Position numbers and translations under genes: made by a program. The notes under the pieces are model-generated. The model was not told the origin of the DNA. It made no database searches and saw nothing but the letters and a program-made list of their open reading frames with translations. From Paenibacillus xylanexedens (lineage in GTDB: Bacteria; Bacillota; Bacilli; Paenibacillales; Paenibacillaceae): a stretch of DNA of 63,575 bases. The stretch spans positions 1-63,575 of the forward strand of contig NZ_JAGIKV010000033.1 of assembly GCF_017874615.1 (NCBI RefSeq), in the 5' to 3' direction. Shown piece after piece: positions 31,554-41,113 of this stretch (within the stretch, counting starts at the first letter, position 1; each line of letters starts with the position of its first letter).

Positions 31554-34500
31554 TTAATCAACCGAAACTGGCTCAAGTTCTTCTACTGAAGATTGGCCAT
31601 CTTCTGGCTCAGCTAATTTGATGCTGCGGTAACGGTGCATACCTGTACCTGCAGGAATCAATTTACCGATGATTACATTTTCCTTCAGACCGAGCAACTG
31701 ATCGACTTTACCTTTGATCGCTGCATCTGTCAATACACGTGTAGTTTCTTGGAACGAAGCTGCCGAGAGGAAGGAGTCTGTTTCCAGGGATGCTTTCGTA
31801 ATACCGAGCAGGATTGGTTTAGCAACCGCCGGCTCTTTATCACTAAGAATCGCAATTTTGTTAGCTCTTTCGTACTCATGCATATCCACGAACGATCCTG
31901 GCAACAGCGTTGTATCTCCTGCATCTACGATACGGATTTTACGCAGCATTTGACGGATCATAACTTCAACGTGCTTATCGTTAATTTCTACGCCTTGGTT
32001 ACGATATACGCGTTGTACTTCCTGCAGAATGTAGTTTTGTACACCACGTATGCCTTTAATCCGTAACATCTCTTTTGGATCAATGGAACCGTCTGTCAAC
32101 TCGTCACCCGCTTCAACTTCCGCGCCTTCGCTTACGCGCACACGGGAACCGTAGGTAACGGCGTATACTTTGGATTCCGCTTCACCTTGAATTTCGATTT
32201 CACGACGATCTTTCGCTTCGCGAATCTCTTTAACCACACCATCGATTTCACTGATCGTTGCTTGACCCTTAGGATTACGAGCTTCGAACAACTCCTGGAT
32301 ACGTGGCAAACCTTGCGTAATATCGTCTCCGGCTACACCACCGGTATGGAACGTACGCATTGTAAGCTGTGTTCCTGGCTCACCAATGGACTGTGCTGCG
32401 ATAATACCAACTGCTTCACCAATCTCCACGTGTTTACCAGTCGCGAGGTTGCGACCATAACACTTCTTGCAGACACCATGACTTGCACGGCAGCTGAGGA
32501 CGGAGCGGATTTGCAATTTAGTAATACCTGCTTTGATAATCGCTTCTGCTTTATCGGAGTCAATCAATTCATTGCGACCTACAATGATTTCTTTCGTTTC
32601 CGGATGACGAAGAGTCTCGAAGCAGTATCTGCCTTCAATACGGTCGTAGAGGTCTTCGATAACCTCTTTACCATCCTGGATACGACTTACCGTAAAGCCT
32701 TTATCTGTACCACAATCATCATCACGCACGATTACGTCTTGGGCTACGTCTACGAGACGACGAGTCAGGTAACCTGAATCGGCTGTACGCAGGGCTGTAT
32801 CCGCCAAACCTTTACGCGCTCCGTGAGTGGAGATAAAGTACTCGAGTACCGTCAGACCTTCACGGAAGTTCGATTTGATTGGGAGTTCAATGATTCGACC
32901 GGATGGGTTGGCCATCAGACCACGCATACCGCCCAATTGGGTGATTTGCGATTTGTTACCCCGTGCTTTGGAGTCTACCATCATCATGATCGAGTTGTAA
33001 CGATCCATGGACTTCATCAGAATCTCAGTGATGTCATCTTTGGATTTTGACCAGATATCAATGATACGGTCATAGCGCTCTTCATTCGTAATCAGACCAC
33101 GACGGTACTGATTCGTAACGATTTGTGCTTTTTCCTCAGATTTTCTAAGAATTTCAAACTTCTCAGGCGGAACGATAACATCAGATACCGCAACCGTAAT
33201 ACCGGCACGTGTAGAGTATGTGAAACCAAGTTGTTTGATTTTATCCAAAATAACGGCTGTTTCCGTTGTGTGATAAATTTCAAAACAACGTGCAATGATG
33301 GAGCCGAGGTATTCTTTACCAACACCGCCAGCCAGAGGAGCATTCATAATAGCTTCTCTGAGATCAGCACCTTTTTCATATACAAATGAGTGATCTGCAG
33401 TACCTTGGTACAGGTTAGCACGAGTCGCATCATTGATATACGGGAAGCTTGCCGGGAAAATTTCATTGAAGATAATTTTACCGACAGTTGTCAGCAACAT
33501 TCCTTCTTGTTGTTCTTCCGTGAAGCTTGTTTTACCAAGCGCCTTAACCGGAATAGCTACACGCGCATGCAGACCAGCAGTACCACGTTGGTATGCCGAT
33601 ACAGCTTCGTTAACTGTACGCAAGATCATACCTGTGCCCTTTTCTTCCTTGTTATCCATAGTGAGGTAGTAAGAACCAAGCACCATATCCTGGGAAGGAG
33701 TAACAACCGGTTTACCGTCTTTCGGGTTCAAAATGTTACCAGATGCAAGCATCAGGATACGTGCTTCCGCTTGAGCTTCAGCGGACAACGGAACGTGCAC
33801 GGCCATTTGGTCACCGTCAAAGTCGGCATTGTATGCCGTACATACGAGCGGGTGAAGACGAATTGCTTTACCTTCAACGAGAATCGGTTCAAATGCTTGA
33901 ATACCGAGTCTGTGAAGCGTAGGGGCACGGTTCAACAGAACCGGATGCTCCTTGATTACTTCTTCAAGAACATCCCATACTTCAGGACTTACACGCTCAA
34001 CTTTACGTTTCGCGCTCTTGATGTTGTGGGCAAGCCCTTTATTTACAAGCTCTTTCATAACAAAAGGCTTGAACAATTCAAGTGCCATATCTTTTGGCAG
34101 ACCACACTGATACATTTTCAGGTAAGGTCCAACAACGATAACGGAACGACCAGAATAGTCAACACGTTTACCGAGCAAGTTTTGACGGAAACGTCCTTGT
34201 TTACCTTTCAGCATGTGGCTGAGAGATTTCAATGGACGGTTACCAGGACCCGTTACAGGGCGTCCACGACGACCATTATCGATCAATGCGTCAACAGCTT
34301 CCTGCAACATCCGTTTTTCATTTTGCACGATAATATCTGGCGCGCCCAGATCAAGCAGACGTTTCAGACGGTTGTTCCGGTTGATTACACGGCGGTACAA
34401 ATCATTCAGGTCAGACGTTGCAAAACGTCCACCATCCAACTGTACCATTGGACGAAGTTCCGGCGGGATAACAGGAAGTACATCCATGATCATCCACTCT

Positions 34501-35168
34501 GGCTTGTTGCCGGAGTTGCGGAATGCTTCGATAACTTCCAGACGTTTGATTGCACGATTACGACGTTGTCCTTGCGCAGTCCGGAGCTCTTCTTTCAGGA
34601 ACTCGAGCTCTTTGTCTATGTCAAGGTCTTGAAGCAATTTTTTAACCGCTTCTGCGCCCATGCCAGCATGGAAACCATAGCCGTATTTTTCACGGTAGCT
34701 GCGGTATTCTTTCTCGGACAACAGCTGTTTTTTCTCCAGTGGAGTTTCTCCTGGATCAGTTACAACATATGATGCAAAATAAATAATCTCTTCAAGAGAT
34801 CTTGGAGACATATCCAGAGCAAGACCCATACGGCTCGGAATACCTTTGAAGTACCAGATATGCGATACCGGAGCAGCGAGCTCAATATGGCCCATCCGTT
34901 CGCGGCGTACTTTCGCACGTGTTACTTCAACGCCACAACGATCACAGACAACGCCTTTATAACGGACGCGTTTGTATTTACCGCAATGACATTCCCAGTC
35001 TTTTGTAGGGCCAAAAATCTTTTCGCAGAACAGCCCTTCTTTTTCCGGTTTCAACGTACGATAGTTGATCGTTTCCGGTTTTTTCACTTCTCCGCGGGAC
35101 CAAGAACGAATTTTCTCTGGGGAAGCAAGCCCGATCTTCATGTATTCGAAATTGTTGACGTCCAACAA
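31554..35168 (-). CDS. rpoC: DNA-directed RNA polymerase beta' subunit
   Basis: The start is a TTG at 35168 (8 bases after GGAGG), giving MLDVNNFEYMKIGLASPEKI as in B. subtilis; the open frame extends 7 codons upstream through the ribosome site. The 1204-residue protein has the N-terminal zinc ribbon (CHCGKYKRVRYKGVVCDRCG), the catalytic magnesium loop YNADFDGDQMA, the bridge helix/trigger loop region (GEPGTQLTMRTFHTGGVAGD) and a second Cys cluster (SCRASHGVCKKCYG). It is downstream of rpoB by 113 bases. Confidence 0.98.
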   Translation of the reverse strand: MLDVNNFEYMKIGLASPEKIRSWSRGEVKKPETINYRTLKPEKEGLFCEKIFGPTKDWECHCGKYKRVRYKGVVCDRCGVEVTRAKVRRERMGHIELAAPVSHIWYFKGIPSRMGLALDMSPRSLEEIIYFASYVVTDPGETPLEKKQLLSEKEYRSYREKYGYGFHAGMGAEAVKKLLQDLDIDKELEFLKEELRTAQGQRRNRAIKRLEVIEAFRNSGNKPEWMIMDVLPVIPPELRPMVQLDGGRFATSDLNDLYRRVINRNNRLKRLLDLGAPDIIVQNEKRMLQEAVDALIDNGRRGRPVTGPGNRPLKSLSHMLKGKQGRFRQNLLGKRVDYSGRSVIVVGPYLKMYQCGLPKDMALELFKPFVMKELVNKGLAHNIKSAKRKVERVSPEVWDVLEEVIKEHPVLLNRAPTLHRLGIQAFEPILVEGKAIRLHPLVCTAYNADFDGDQMAVHVPLSAEAQAEARILMLASGNILNPKDGKPVVTPSQDMVLGSYYLTMDNKEEKGTGMILRTVNEAVSAYQRGTAGLHARVAIPVKALGKTSFTEEQQEGMLLTTVGKIIFNEIFPASFPYINDATRANLYQGTADHSFVYEKGADLREAIMNAPLAGGVGKEYLGSIIARCFEIYHTTETAVILDKIKQLGFTYSTRAGITVAVSDVIVPPEKFEILRKSEEKAQIVTNQYRRGLITNEERYDRIIDIWSKSKDDITEILMKSMDRYNSIMMMVDSKARGNKSQITQLGGMRGLMANPSGRIIELPIKSNFREGLTVLEYFISTHGARKGLADTALRTADSGYLTRRLVDVAQDVIVRDDDCGTDKGFTVSRIQDGKEVIEDLYDRIEGRYCFETLRHPETKEIIVGRNELIDSDKAEAIIKAGITKLQIRSVLSCRASHGVCKKCYGRNLATGKHVEIGEAVGIIAAQSIGEPGTQLTMRTFHTGGVAGDDITQGLPRIQELFEARNPKGQATISEIDGVVKEIREAKDRREIEIQGEAESKVYAVTYGSRVRVSEGAEVEAGDELTDGSIDPKEMLRIKGIRGVQNYILQEVQRVYRNQGVEINDKHVEVMIRQMLRKIRIVDAGDTTLLPGSFVDMHEYERANKIAILSDKEPAVAKPILLGITKASLETDSFLSAASFQETTRVLTDAAIKGKVDQLLGLKENVIIGKLIPAGTGMHRYRSIKLAEPEDGQSSVEELEPVSVD

Positions 35169-35213
35169 GGAGCAACCCTCCTTAACCAATTCCTGTAATC
35201 TAGGTTACGCCCA

Positions 35214-35231
35214 CTCCGGCCGAAGCCGGAG
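35214..35231 (-). promoter_or_regulatory. UUCG hairpin between rpoB and rpoC
   Basis: CTCCGGC and GCCGGAG form a 7-bp GC-rich stem capped on the RNA by a stable UUCG tetraloop. It lies about 45 bases before the rpoC start. No T-run follows, so it is probably a processing or stability element. Confidence 0.55.
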
Positions 35232-35281
35232 CAAGACGTGAGCCTGATGAAAAACGCCGGTCATCATGCGCTCGAAGCGGT

Positions 35282-38200
35282 TTATTCCGCTCCGACCTCT
35301 GTACCCTCAAGGTTGAGGCTGAGCTTATCGCTCGCAGCGTCATCTTCATCGTCCATTTCTCTCATTTCAATCTCTTGCTCATCTTCACTCAAAATCTTAA
35401 CGTCCATACCCAAGCTTTGCAGCTCTTTGATCAATACTTTGAATGATTCAGGAACACCTGGTTCCGGAACATTCTCACCTTTGACAATGGATTCATACGT
35501 TTTAACCCGACCAACAACGTCATCGGATTTAACAGTCAAGATTTCTTGCAGTGTATAAGCAGCACCGTATGCCTCAAGCGCCCATACTTCCATCTCCCCG
35601 AAACGCTGTCCACCAAATTGGGCTTTACCACCCAATGGCTGTTGCGTAACAAGTGAGTAAGGACCCGTGGAACGGGCATGGATTTTATCATCAACCATGT
35701 GTGCCAATTTGATCATGTGCATGACACCTACGGTAACTTCACGTTCAAACTCTTCACCTGTACGACCATCATACAGGACAGTTTTACCATTACGTTGCAT
35801 ACCTGCTTCTTCCATCGTATCGAAGACGTCATACTCCTTCGCTCCGTCGAATACAGGAGTTGCTACGTGAATACCCAGTTGCATCGCCGCCATACCCAAG
35901 TGAACCTCGAGTACTTGACCGATATTCATCCGGGAAGGTACGCCCAGTGGGTTAAGAACGATCTGAACCGGTGTACCGTCTGGCAGGAAAGGCATATCTT
36001 CTTCCGGCAAGATGCGGGCCACGACCCCTTTGTTACCGTGACGTCCAGCCATTTTATCACCCTCGGAAATTTTCCGTTTTTGAGCGATATATACACGAAC
36101 GAGTTGGTTAACACCTGGAGGCAGCTCATCACCGTTTTCGCGGGTAAATACTTTCACGTCTACTACGATACCGTCAGTACCATGTGGTACACGCAAGGAA
36201 GTATCACGTACTTCACGTGCTTTCTCACCAAAGATCGCATGCAAGAGACGTTCTTCTGCTGTAAGCTCTGTTACACCCTTAGGTGTTACTTTACCAACCA
36301 GAATGTCGCCAGCACTGATCTCAGCACCGATGCGGATAATACCGCGCTCATCCAAGTTACGCAACGCTTCTTCCCCAACGTTAGGGATGTCACGTGTGAT
36401 CTCTTCAGGTCCAAGCTTGGTATCACGTGCTTCTGACTCATACTCCTCGATATGGATGGATGTGTATACATCTTCCTTAACGAGTTTTTCACTGAGCAAG
36501 ATCGCATCCTCGTAGTTGTAACCTTCCCAAGTCATGAAGGCAACAACAACGTTACGTCCCAGAGCCAATTCACCCATTTCCGTTGAAGGACCATCAGCGA
36601 GGATATCGCCAGCTTTGACAGCAGCACCTCTTTTGACAATCGGACGCTGGTTAATGCATGTTCCTTGGTTCGAACGCATAAATTTGTGTAATTTATATTT
36701 AACGATATCGCCTTTGACTTCCTGACCATCCACTTCTTCAACACGACGGACCCAAATTTCGTTCGCAGAAGAACGTTCGATAATTCCGTCATAATCGGAG
36801 ATAATACATACACCAGAATCTTTTGCAGCTTTGTGCTCCATACCTGTCCCTACAAGTGGTGCTTTAGGAATCAAGAGTGGAACCGCCTGCCGCTGCATGT
36901 TTGATCCCATGAGTGCACGGTTGGAGTCATCGTTCTCAAGGAACGGGATCAGCGCTGTCGCGACGGATACAACCTGTTTAGGAGATACGTCCATGTAGTC
37001 AACTCGCTCACTCGGCATCGTAAGGATGTTATCCGACTGTTTGTTGTAACGTACAATGATCGCTTCTTCTTCAAATGTACCGTCTTCGTTCAACTTTGCG
37101 TTCGCTTGCGCGATAACATAGTTGTCCTCTTCGTCCGCTGTCAGGTAATCAATTTGCTCGGTTACAATACCTGTCTTCGGATCAACCCAACGATATGGAG
37201 CTTCAATGAAGCCATATTCATTCACACGAGCAAACGTAGACAAGGAGTTGATCAAACCGATGTTTGGTCCCTCTGGCGTCTCGATTGGACACATACGACC
37301 ATAGTGGGATGGATGGACGTCACGCACTTCCATACCTGCGCGCTCACGCGTCAAACCACCGGGTCCGAGTGCGGACAAACGACGTTTATGTGTCAACTCA
37401 CCCAGCGGGTTCGTTTGATCCATAAACTGTGACAACTGAGAGCTACCAAAGAACTCTTTAATCGATGCAATCACAGGACGTATGTTAATCAAAGCCTGTG
37501 GTGTAATTACGTTAGCATCCTGAATGGACATTCTCTCACGAACCACACGCTCCATACGGGACAAACCGATACGGAACTGGTTCTGCAGGAGTTCACCCAC
37601 CGAACGCAAACGACGGTTACCCAGATGATCGATATCATCCGTGCTACCAATTCCCTGCAGAAGGTTAAGGAAATAACTGATGGACGAAATGATATCCGCC
37701 GGTGTCACGTTTTTAACGGACTTGTCAATGATTCCATTGGCAATCAGTTTGACTACTTTACCATCTTCTGTTGGTGAAAATACATCGATCGTTTGCATAG
37801 GAACATCATTAGCATCCAGAACACCGTTACCCACGTGATACGTGCGGAAACCAACGCTCTTCTCAAGATACGGCATGATTTCATCCAACAAGCGACGATC
37901 CACCATTTGACCTGCTTCAGCAATAATCTCACCTGTTTCAGCGTCAACAAGTGATTCAGCCAAACGCTGGTTAAACAAACGGTTTTTGATGTGAAGCTTT
38001 TTGTTCATTTTGTAACGACCTACATTAGCCAGGTCATAACGTTTTGGATCAAAGAAACGTGCTACGAGCAAGCTTTTCGCATTATCCAGCGTTGGAGGCT
38101 CGCCCGGACGAAGACGCTCATAGATCTCAATGAGTGCTTTCTCCGTGGAATCCGTGTTGTCTTTGTCCAGTGTGTTGCGGATATATTCGTCATTACCGAG

Positions 38201-38827
38201 CAGATCCAGAATCTCAGCATCTGTGCCAAAACCAAGTGAACGCAGGAGAACCGTAACCGGTATTTTACGTGTACGGTCGATCCGGACATAAACAACATCC
38301 TTCGCGTCCATCTCCAGTTCCAACCAAGCGCCGCGGTTAGGAATAACTGTAGCGGTATACGTTTTTTTGGCGTTTTTATCTACTTTGGTACTGAAGTAAA
38401 CGCTAGGAGAGCGAACCAACTGGCTGACAATAACCCGTTCCGCACCATTAATAATAAATGTGCCAGTGTTGGTCATCAGCGGGAAATCTCCCATGAATAC
38501 TTCCTGCTCTTTGACTTCGCCGGTTTCCTTATTAATGAGCCGGACTTTGACCCGAAGCGGTGCTGCATACGTAACGTCACGCTCTTTCGCGTCGTCTACT
38601 GTATACTTCGGTTCACCGAGACTGTAATCGATAAATTCCAAAATCAAGTTACCTGTAAAATCCTGGATCGGCGAGATATCCTGGAACATTTCGCGCAACC
38701 CTTCCTCCAAAAACCAATCATAGGATTTTTGTTGGATTTCAATCAGGTTCGGAACTTCGAGTATCTCGTTAATTCGTGCATAACTGCGCCGAGTGCGTCG
38801 ACCATATTGAACAAGATGTCCTGCCAA
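35282..38827 (-). CDS. rpoB: DNA-directed RNA polymerase beta subunit
   Basis: The start is TTG at 38827 (MAGHLVQYGRRTRRSYARIN), matching the B. subtilis N-terminus, with GAGGGG 10 bases upstream. The 1181-residue subunit includes the rifampicin region FGSSQLSQFMDQTNP and LTHKRRLSALGPGG, which reads as drug-sensitive wild type. It also has GDKMAGRHGNKG and the C-terminal GEMEVWALEAYGAAYTLQE. The acidic C-terminal tail is typical of Firmicutes. Confidence 0.98.
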   Translation of the reverse strand: MAGHLVQYGRRTRRSYARINEILEVPNLIEIQQKSYDWFLEEGLREMFQDISPIQDFTGNLILEFIDYSLGEPKYTVDDAKERDVTYAAPLRVKVRLINKETGEVKEQEVFMGDFPLMTNTGTFIINGAERVIVSQLVRSPSVYFSTKVDKNAKKTYTATVIPNRGAWLELEMDAKDVVYVRIDRTRKIPVTVLLRSLGFGTDAEILDLLGNDEYIRNTLDKDNTDSTEKALIEIYERLRPGEPPTLDNAKSLLVARFFDPKRYDLANVGRYKMNKKLHIKNRLFNQRLAESLVDAETGEIIAEAGQMVDRRLLDEIMPYLEKSVGFRTYHVGNGVLDANDVPMQTIDVFSPTEDGKVVKLIANGIIDKSVKNVTPADIISSISYFLNLLQGIGSTDDIDHLGNRRLRSVGELLQNQFRIGLSRMERVVRERMSIQDANVITPQALINIRPVIASIKEFFGSSQLSQFMDQTNPLGELTHKRRLSALGPGGLTRERAGMEVRDVHPSHYGRMCPIETPEGPNIGLINSLSTFARVNEYGFIEAPYRWVDPKTGIVTEQIDYLTADEEDNYVIAQANAKLNEDGTFEEEAIIVRYNKQSDNILTMPSERVDYMDVSPKQVVSVATALIPFLENDDSNRALMGSNMQRQAVPLLIPKAPLVGTGMEHKAAKDSGVCIISDYDGIIERSSANEIWVRRVEEVDGQEVKGDIVKYKLHKFMRSNQGTCINQRPIVKRGAAVKAGDILADGPSTEMGELALGRNVVVAFMTWEGYNYEDAILLSEKLVKEDVYTSIHIEEYESEARDTKLGPEEITRDIPNVGEEALRNLDERGIIRIGAEISAGDILVGKVTPKGVTELTAEERLLHAIFGEKAREVRDTSLRVPHGTDGIVVDVKVFTRENGDELPPGVNQLVRVYIAQKRKISEGDKMAGRHGNKGVVARILPEEDMPFLPDGTPVQIVLNPLGVPSRMNIGQVLEVHLGMAAMQLGIHVATPVFDGAKEYDVFDTMEEAGMQRNGKTVLYDGRTGEEFEREVTVGVMHMIKLAHMVDDKIHARSTGPYSLVTQQPLGGKAQFGGQRFGEMEVWALEAYGAAYTLQEILTVKSDDVVGRVKTYESIVKGENVPEPGVPESFKVLIKELQSLGMDVKILSEDEQEIEMREMDDEDDAASDKLSLNLEGTEVGAE

Positions 38828-39043
38828 CTTAAACTCACCCCTCAATGTCTACTCACTTTAAAAATTTCGTTGCGAACCTCTGTTTGTAACCTTATAATGG
38901 TACACATACAGAGCAAAGCAATGCATCCACAAATAAAGAAAAGCCCTTACTCGAAATGTCGTTCGAAAAAAGAGCAACTTTGATCGGCGGATGTCTTTCC
39001 AAATCATTCTTATCCCCAGTTTGCCCAAAATGTACATATTATA

Positions 39044-39076
39044 CGCCAAACGTAGGCATAATAAGCCCGTTCGGCG
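39044..39076 (-). promoter_or_regulatory. rpoB leader hairpin
   Basis: CGCCAAACG (39044-39052) and CGTTCGGCG (39068-39076) form a 9-bp helix with one G-U wobble, with GGC/GCC pairing inside the loop. It lies in the roughly 300-base leader between the rpoB promoter and the gene. No terminator T-run follows. A TATAAT-like sequence sits beside it but lacks a -35. The remaining leader (38828-39043) shows no other clear signal. Confidence 0.45.
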
Positions 39077-39142
39077 TAAAAAAAGGTTGACATTTTTAGT
39101 TAGCTAAAGCCAAGTAGGGCATCTTAATACTGACATTTTACA

Positions 39143-39171
39143 ATAATACCACGACCTGAATTTCAAGTCAA
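39143..39171 (-). promoter_or_regulatory. rpoBC promoter
   Basis: -35 TTGACT (39166-39171) and an extended -10 TGGTATTAT (TATTAT at 39143-39148) are separated by 17 bases. It gives rpoB-rpoC a promoter independent of rplJ-rplL and a long leader of about 310 bases. Confidence 0.8.
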
Positions 39172-39221
39172 TAGTCCTATTGCAAAAAAAATGATCCCCT
39201 GCTTACTTTACAAACTCGGAT

Positions 39222-39842
39222 TCAGCTTTTAGTAGATACCTCTTCCGATTTCACCGCTTTGAAAATCCGATAGCCCTTATCCTTCGTCACTTCTTCCACT
39301 CTTCCAAACAAAGATTCCAATTTCGCTTTCGCTGACGGAGCTCCTTGTTTCTTCTGAATGACAATCCACAACGAACCGCCTACCTTCAGATGGCGATGTG
39401 CCTGTTCGAAAATAGTATGAACCGTCTCTTTCCCAGCCCGTATAGGCGGGTTGGTTAGGATAACGTCAAAATCTTGCTTTTTCACTTCAGCCAGTAGATT
39501 ACTTTGCAATACCGTAACATTGTTAATTCCGTTCGCTTTTGCATTTTCCCTGGAAAGTTCAACGGCTCTCTCGTTGATATCGATCATGGTGACATGCCCA
39601 TCCGGTACAAGTTTGGCTGCTGTAAGACCCATTGGCCCGTATCCACAGCCCACATCGAGAACATGAGCCCCTGATGGCAACTCTATCGCATCAATCAATA
39701 CTCTGCTGCCATAATCGATTCCGTTTTTGGAAAACACACCGGCATCCGTCACGAATCGCAGACTGAATCCGCGAAGAACCGCTTCAGTTGCTCTGCGATC
39801 ATGCGCCACTTGCGGTTTGTCCGAATAATAATGATTGGACAT
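39222..39842 (-). CDS. RsmC-like class I methyltransferase (YbxB type)
   Basis: The 206-residue SAM-dependent methyltransferase has motif I VLDVGCGYGPMGL, DINERAVELSRENAKANGI, and the catalytic NPPIRAG motif typical of N2-guanine RNA methyltransferases. B. subtilis ybxB, annotated RsmC-like, occupies the same place between rplL and rpoB. The start at ATG 39842 gives MSNHYYSDKPQVAH; a GTG four codons earlier is possible. The target RNA is inferred (16S rRNA guanine), not shown. Confidence 0.85.
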   Translation of the reverse strand: MSNHYYSDKPQVAHDRRATEAVLRGFSLRFVTDAGVFSKNGIDYGSRVLIDAIELPSGAHVLDVGCGYGPMGLTAAKLVPDGHVTMIDINERAVELSRENAKANGINNVTVLQSNLLAEVKKQDFDVILTNPPIRAGKETVHTIFEQAHRHLKVGGSLWIVIQKKQGAPSAKAKLESLFGRVEEVTKDKGYRIFKAVKSEEVSTKS

Positions 39843-39873
39843 GCCCTCACTCACTTTCCATTTACAATTACAG

Positions 39874-39909
39874 CAACAAACCCCTTGATATAAGTCAAGG
39901 GGTTTGTTG
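39874..39909. terminator. 15-bp hairpin after rplL
   Basis: CAACAAACCCCTTGA (39874-39888) and its exact complement (39895-39909) form a very strong stem with a 6-base loop, between rplL and the methyltransferase gene. The downstream T-run is on the plus strand (TTTTG), while the minus-strand exit is only moderately T-rich. It may attenuate rather than stop rplJL transcription into ybxB-rpoBC. Confidence 0.65.
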
Positions 39910-39938
39910 TTTTGTTCATTTAGCTTGTAATAGCTAAA

Positions 39939-40298
39939 TTATTTAACTTCAACTGAAGCGCCTGCTTCTTCAAGCTTAGCTTTAACCGCTTCTGCTTCTT
40001 CTTTAGCAACTTTTTCTTTCAATGCTTTTGGAGCGTTGTCAACCAATTCTTTTGCTTCTTTCAGGCCAAGACCTGTGATTTCGCGAACTGCTTTGATAAC
40101 GTTGATTTTGGAAGCACCAGCGCTAGTCAAGATTACGTCGAACTCGGATTGCTCAGCTTCAGCAGAAGCTACTGCACCTGCAGCAGCTACTGGAGCTGCA
40201 GCAGTTACGCCGAATTCTTCTTCGATTGCTTTAACAAGATCGTTCAATTCCAGTACAGTCATGCCTTTGATTGCTTCCAAGATTTGCTCTTTACTCAT
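39939..40298 (-). CDS. rplL: 50S ribosomal protein L7/L12
   Basis: This 119-residue stalk protein has the N-terminal dimer/L10-binding helix (MSKEQILEAIKGMTVLELND), an Ala-rich hinge (AAAPVAAAGAVASAEAE) and the factor-binding C-terminal domain (VREITGLGLKEAKELVDNAP). It recruits EF-Tu and EF-G. It follows rplJ by 72 bases. Confidence 0.98.
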   Translation of the reverse strand: MSKEQILEAIKGMTVLELNDLVKAIEEEFGVTAAAPVAAAGAVASAEAEQSEFDVILTSAGASKINVIKAVREITGLGLKEAKELVDNAPKALKEKVAKEEAEAVKAKLEEAGASVEVK

Positions 40299-40370
40299 GA
40301 GTGAACCTCCATATATAATATTATTTTTTTTAATTCATTTGCCGCCTAAGCAGCATTCAGATCAAGTTGC

Positions 40371-40874
40371 TTACGCGCCTTGTTCTTCTTTTTCTGCAAC
40401 TGCTTTAACCGCAAGCGCGAAGTTGCGCACTGGCGCTTGAAGCACGCTGAGGAGCATGGAGAGGAGTCCATCGCGGGATGGCAGTTCTGCCAATGCCTTA
40501 ACTTCTTCTACTCCGATTACGCGACCTTCTACGACTGCACCTTTCAATTCCAGTGCATCGTTCTTTTTCGCGAAGTCGTTCAGAATTTTAGCTGGAGCCA
40601 CAACGTCATCTACGCTGAATGCAATTGCAGTAGGACCTGTAAGAACACTATCGAGTTCTGTCAGTTCTGCTGCTGCAGCTGCACGGCGAAGCAACGAGTT
40701 TTTCAGCACTTGGAATTCGATCCCTGCTTCACGAAGTTGCTTACGCAACTCAGTTACTTGGGCAACGTTCAATCCGCGATAGTCAACAACAACAGTTGTA
40801 ACGCTCTCGCGCAATTTTGCTGTTACTGCATCAACGGATTCTTGTTTTGCTTGAATCACTTTTGCGTTTGCCAA
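40371..40874 (-). CDS. rplJ: 50S ribosomal protein L10
   Basis: Translation probably starts at TTG 40874 (MANAKVIQAKQESVDAVTAK), 8 bases after AGGAGG; an in-frame GTG lies inside the site. The 167-residue protein has VVDYRGLNVAQVTELRKQLR and a C-terminal helix for L12 dimers. L10 binds its own mRNA leader, whose conserved sequence lies just upstream. Confidence 0.96.
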   Translation of the reverse strand: MANAKVIQAKQESVDAVTAKLRESVTTVVVDYRGLNVAQVTELRKQLREAGIEFQVLKNSLLRRAAAAAELTELDSVLTGPTAIAFSVDDVVAPAKILNDFAKKNDALELKGAVVEGRVIGVEEVKALAELPSRDGLLSMLLSVLQAPVRNFALAVKAVAEKEEQGA

Positions 40875-40911
40875 TCTGTACACCTCCTGATCAAATTTAT
40901 CCCATTAAGAA

Positions 40912-41029
40912 AAGCCTCCGTAGAATCACGAAGGCTTGATATATACTCATCATCGATTTGCATCGTTCTAAGTTCTATAATCACACCTCGGCAGGAAATT
41001 AAGCCAAACGGCACCTACTGTCTACGGCA
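40912..41029 (-). promoter_or_regulatory. L10 mRNA leader with attenuator
   Basis: The RNA carries the conserved L10-binding elements GACAGTAGGTGC (within 41009-41027) and TTTCCTGCCGAGGT (40986-40999). Downstream, AAGCCTTCGTGATTCTACGGAGGCTTTTC forms a terminator-like hairpin (40912-40937). This arrangement matches the Firmicute L10 leader, in which L10(L12) binding to the kink-turn-containing upstream domain favours premature termination. Element recognition is from memory of the family. Confidence 0.8.
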
Positions 41030-41077
41030 AGCATATTCAAATGTCAACGGTCAGTCACTCGGACTCACAACTTTTAT

Positions 41078-41107
41078 ATCTTATCAAAAACAGGACAAGC
41101 CTGTCAA
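41078..41107 (-). promoter_or_regulatory. rplJ-rplL promoter overlapping the rplA terminator
   Basis: -35 TTGACA (41102-41107) and -10 TAAGAT (41078-41083) are separated by 18 bases. The spacer itself contains ACAGG...CCTGT (41090-41094 with 41100-41104) followed by TTTTT on the minus strand, a compact terminator-like hairpin 10 bases after the rplA stop codon. One stretch thus seems to end rplKA transcripts and begin rplJL transcripts. Confidence 0.7.
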
Positions 41108-41113
41108 GAGATA

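Noticed and set aside
33390..34772. A 460-codon open frame on the plus strand
   Set aside because: Antisense to rpoC throughout, with the same biased composition; a by-product of codon usage in the real gene.
39030..39045. A second rpoB promoter at the TATAAT-like sequence
   Set aside because: No acceptable -35 lies at a proper distance, while a strong promoter is present about 100 bases upstream.
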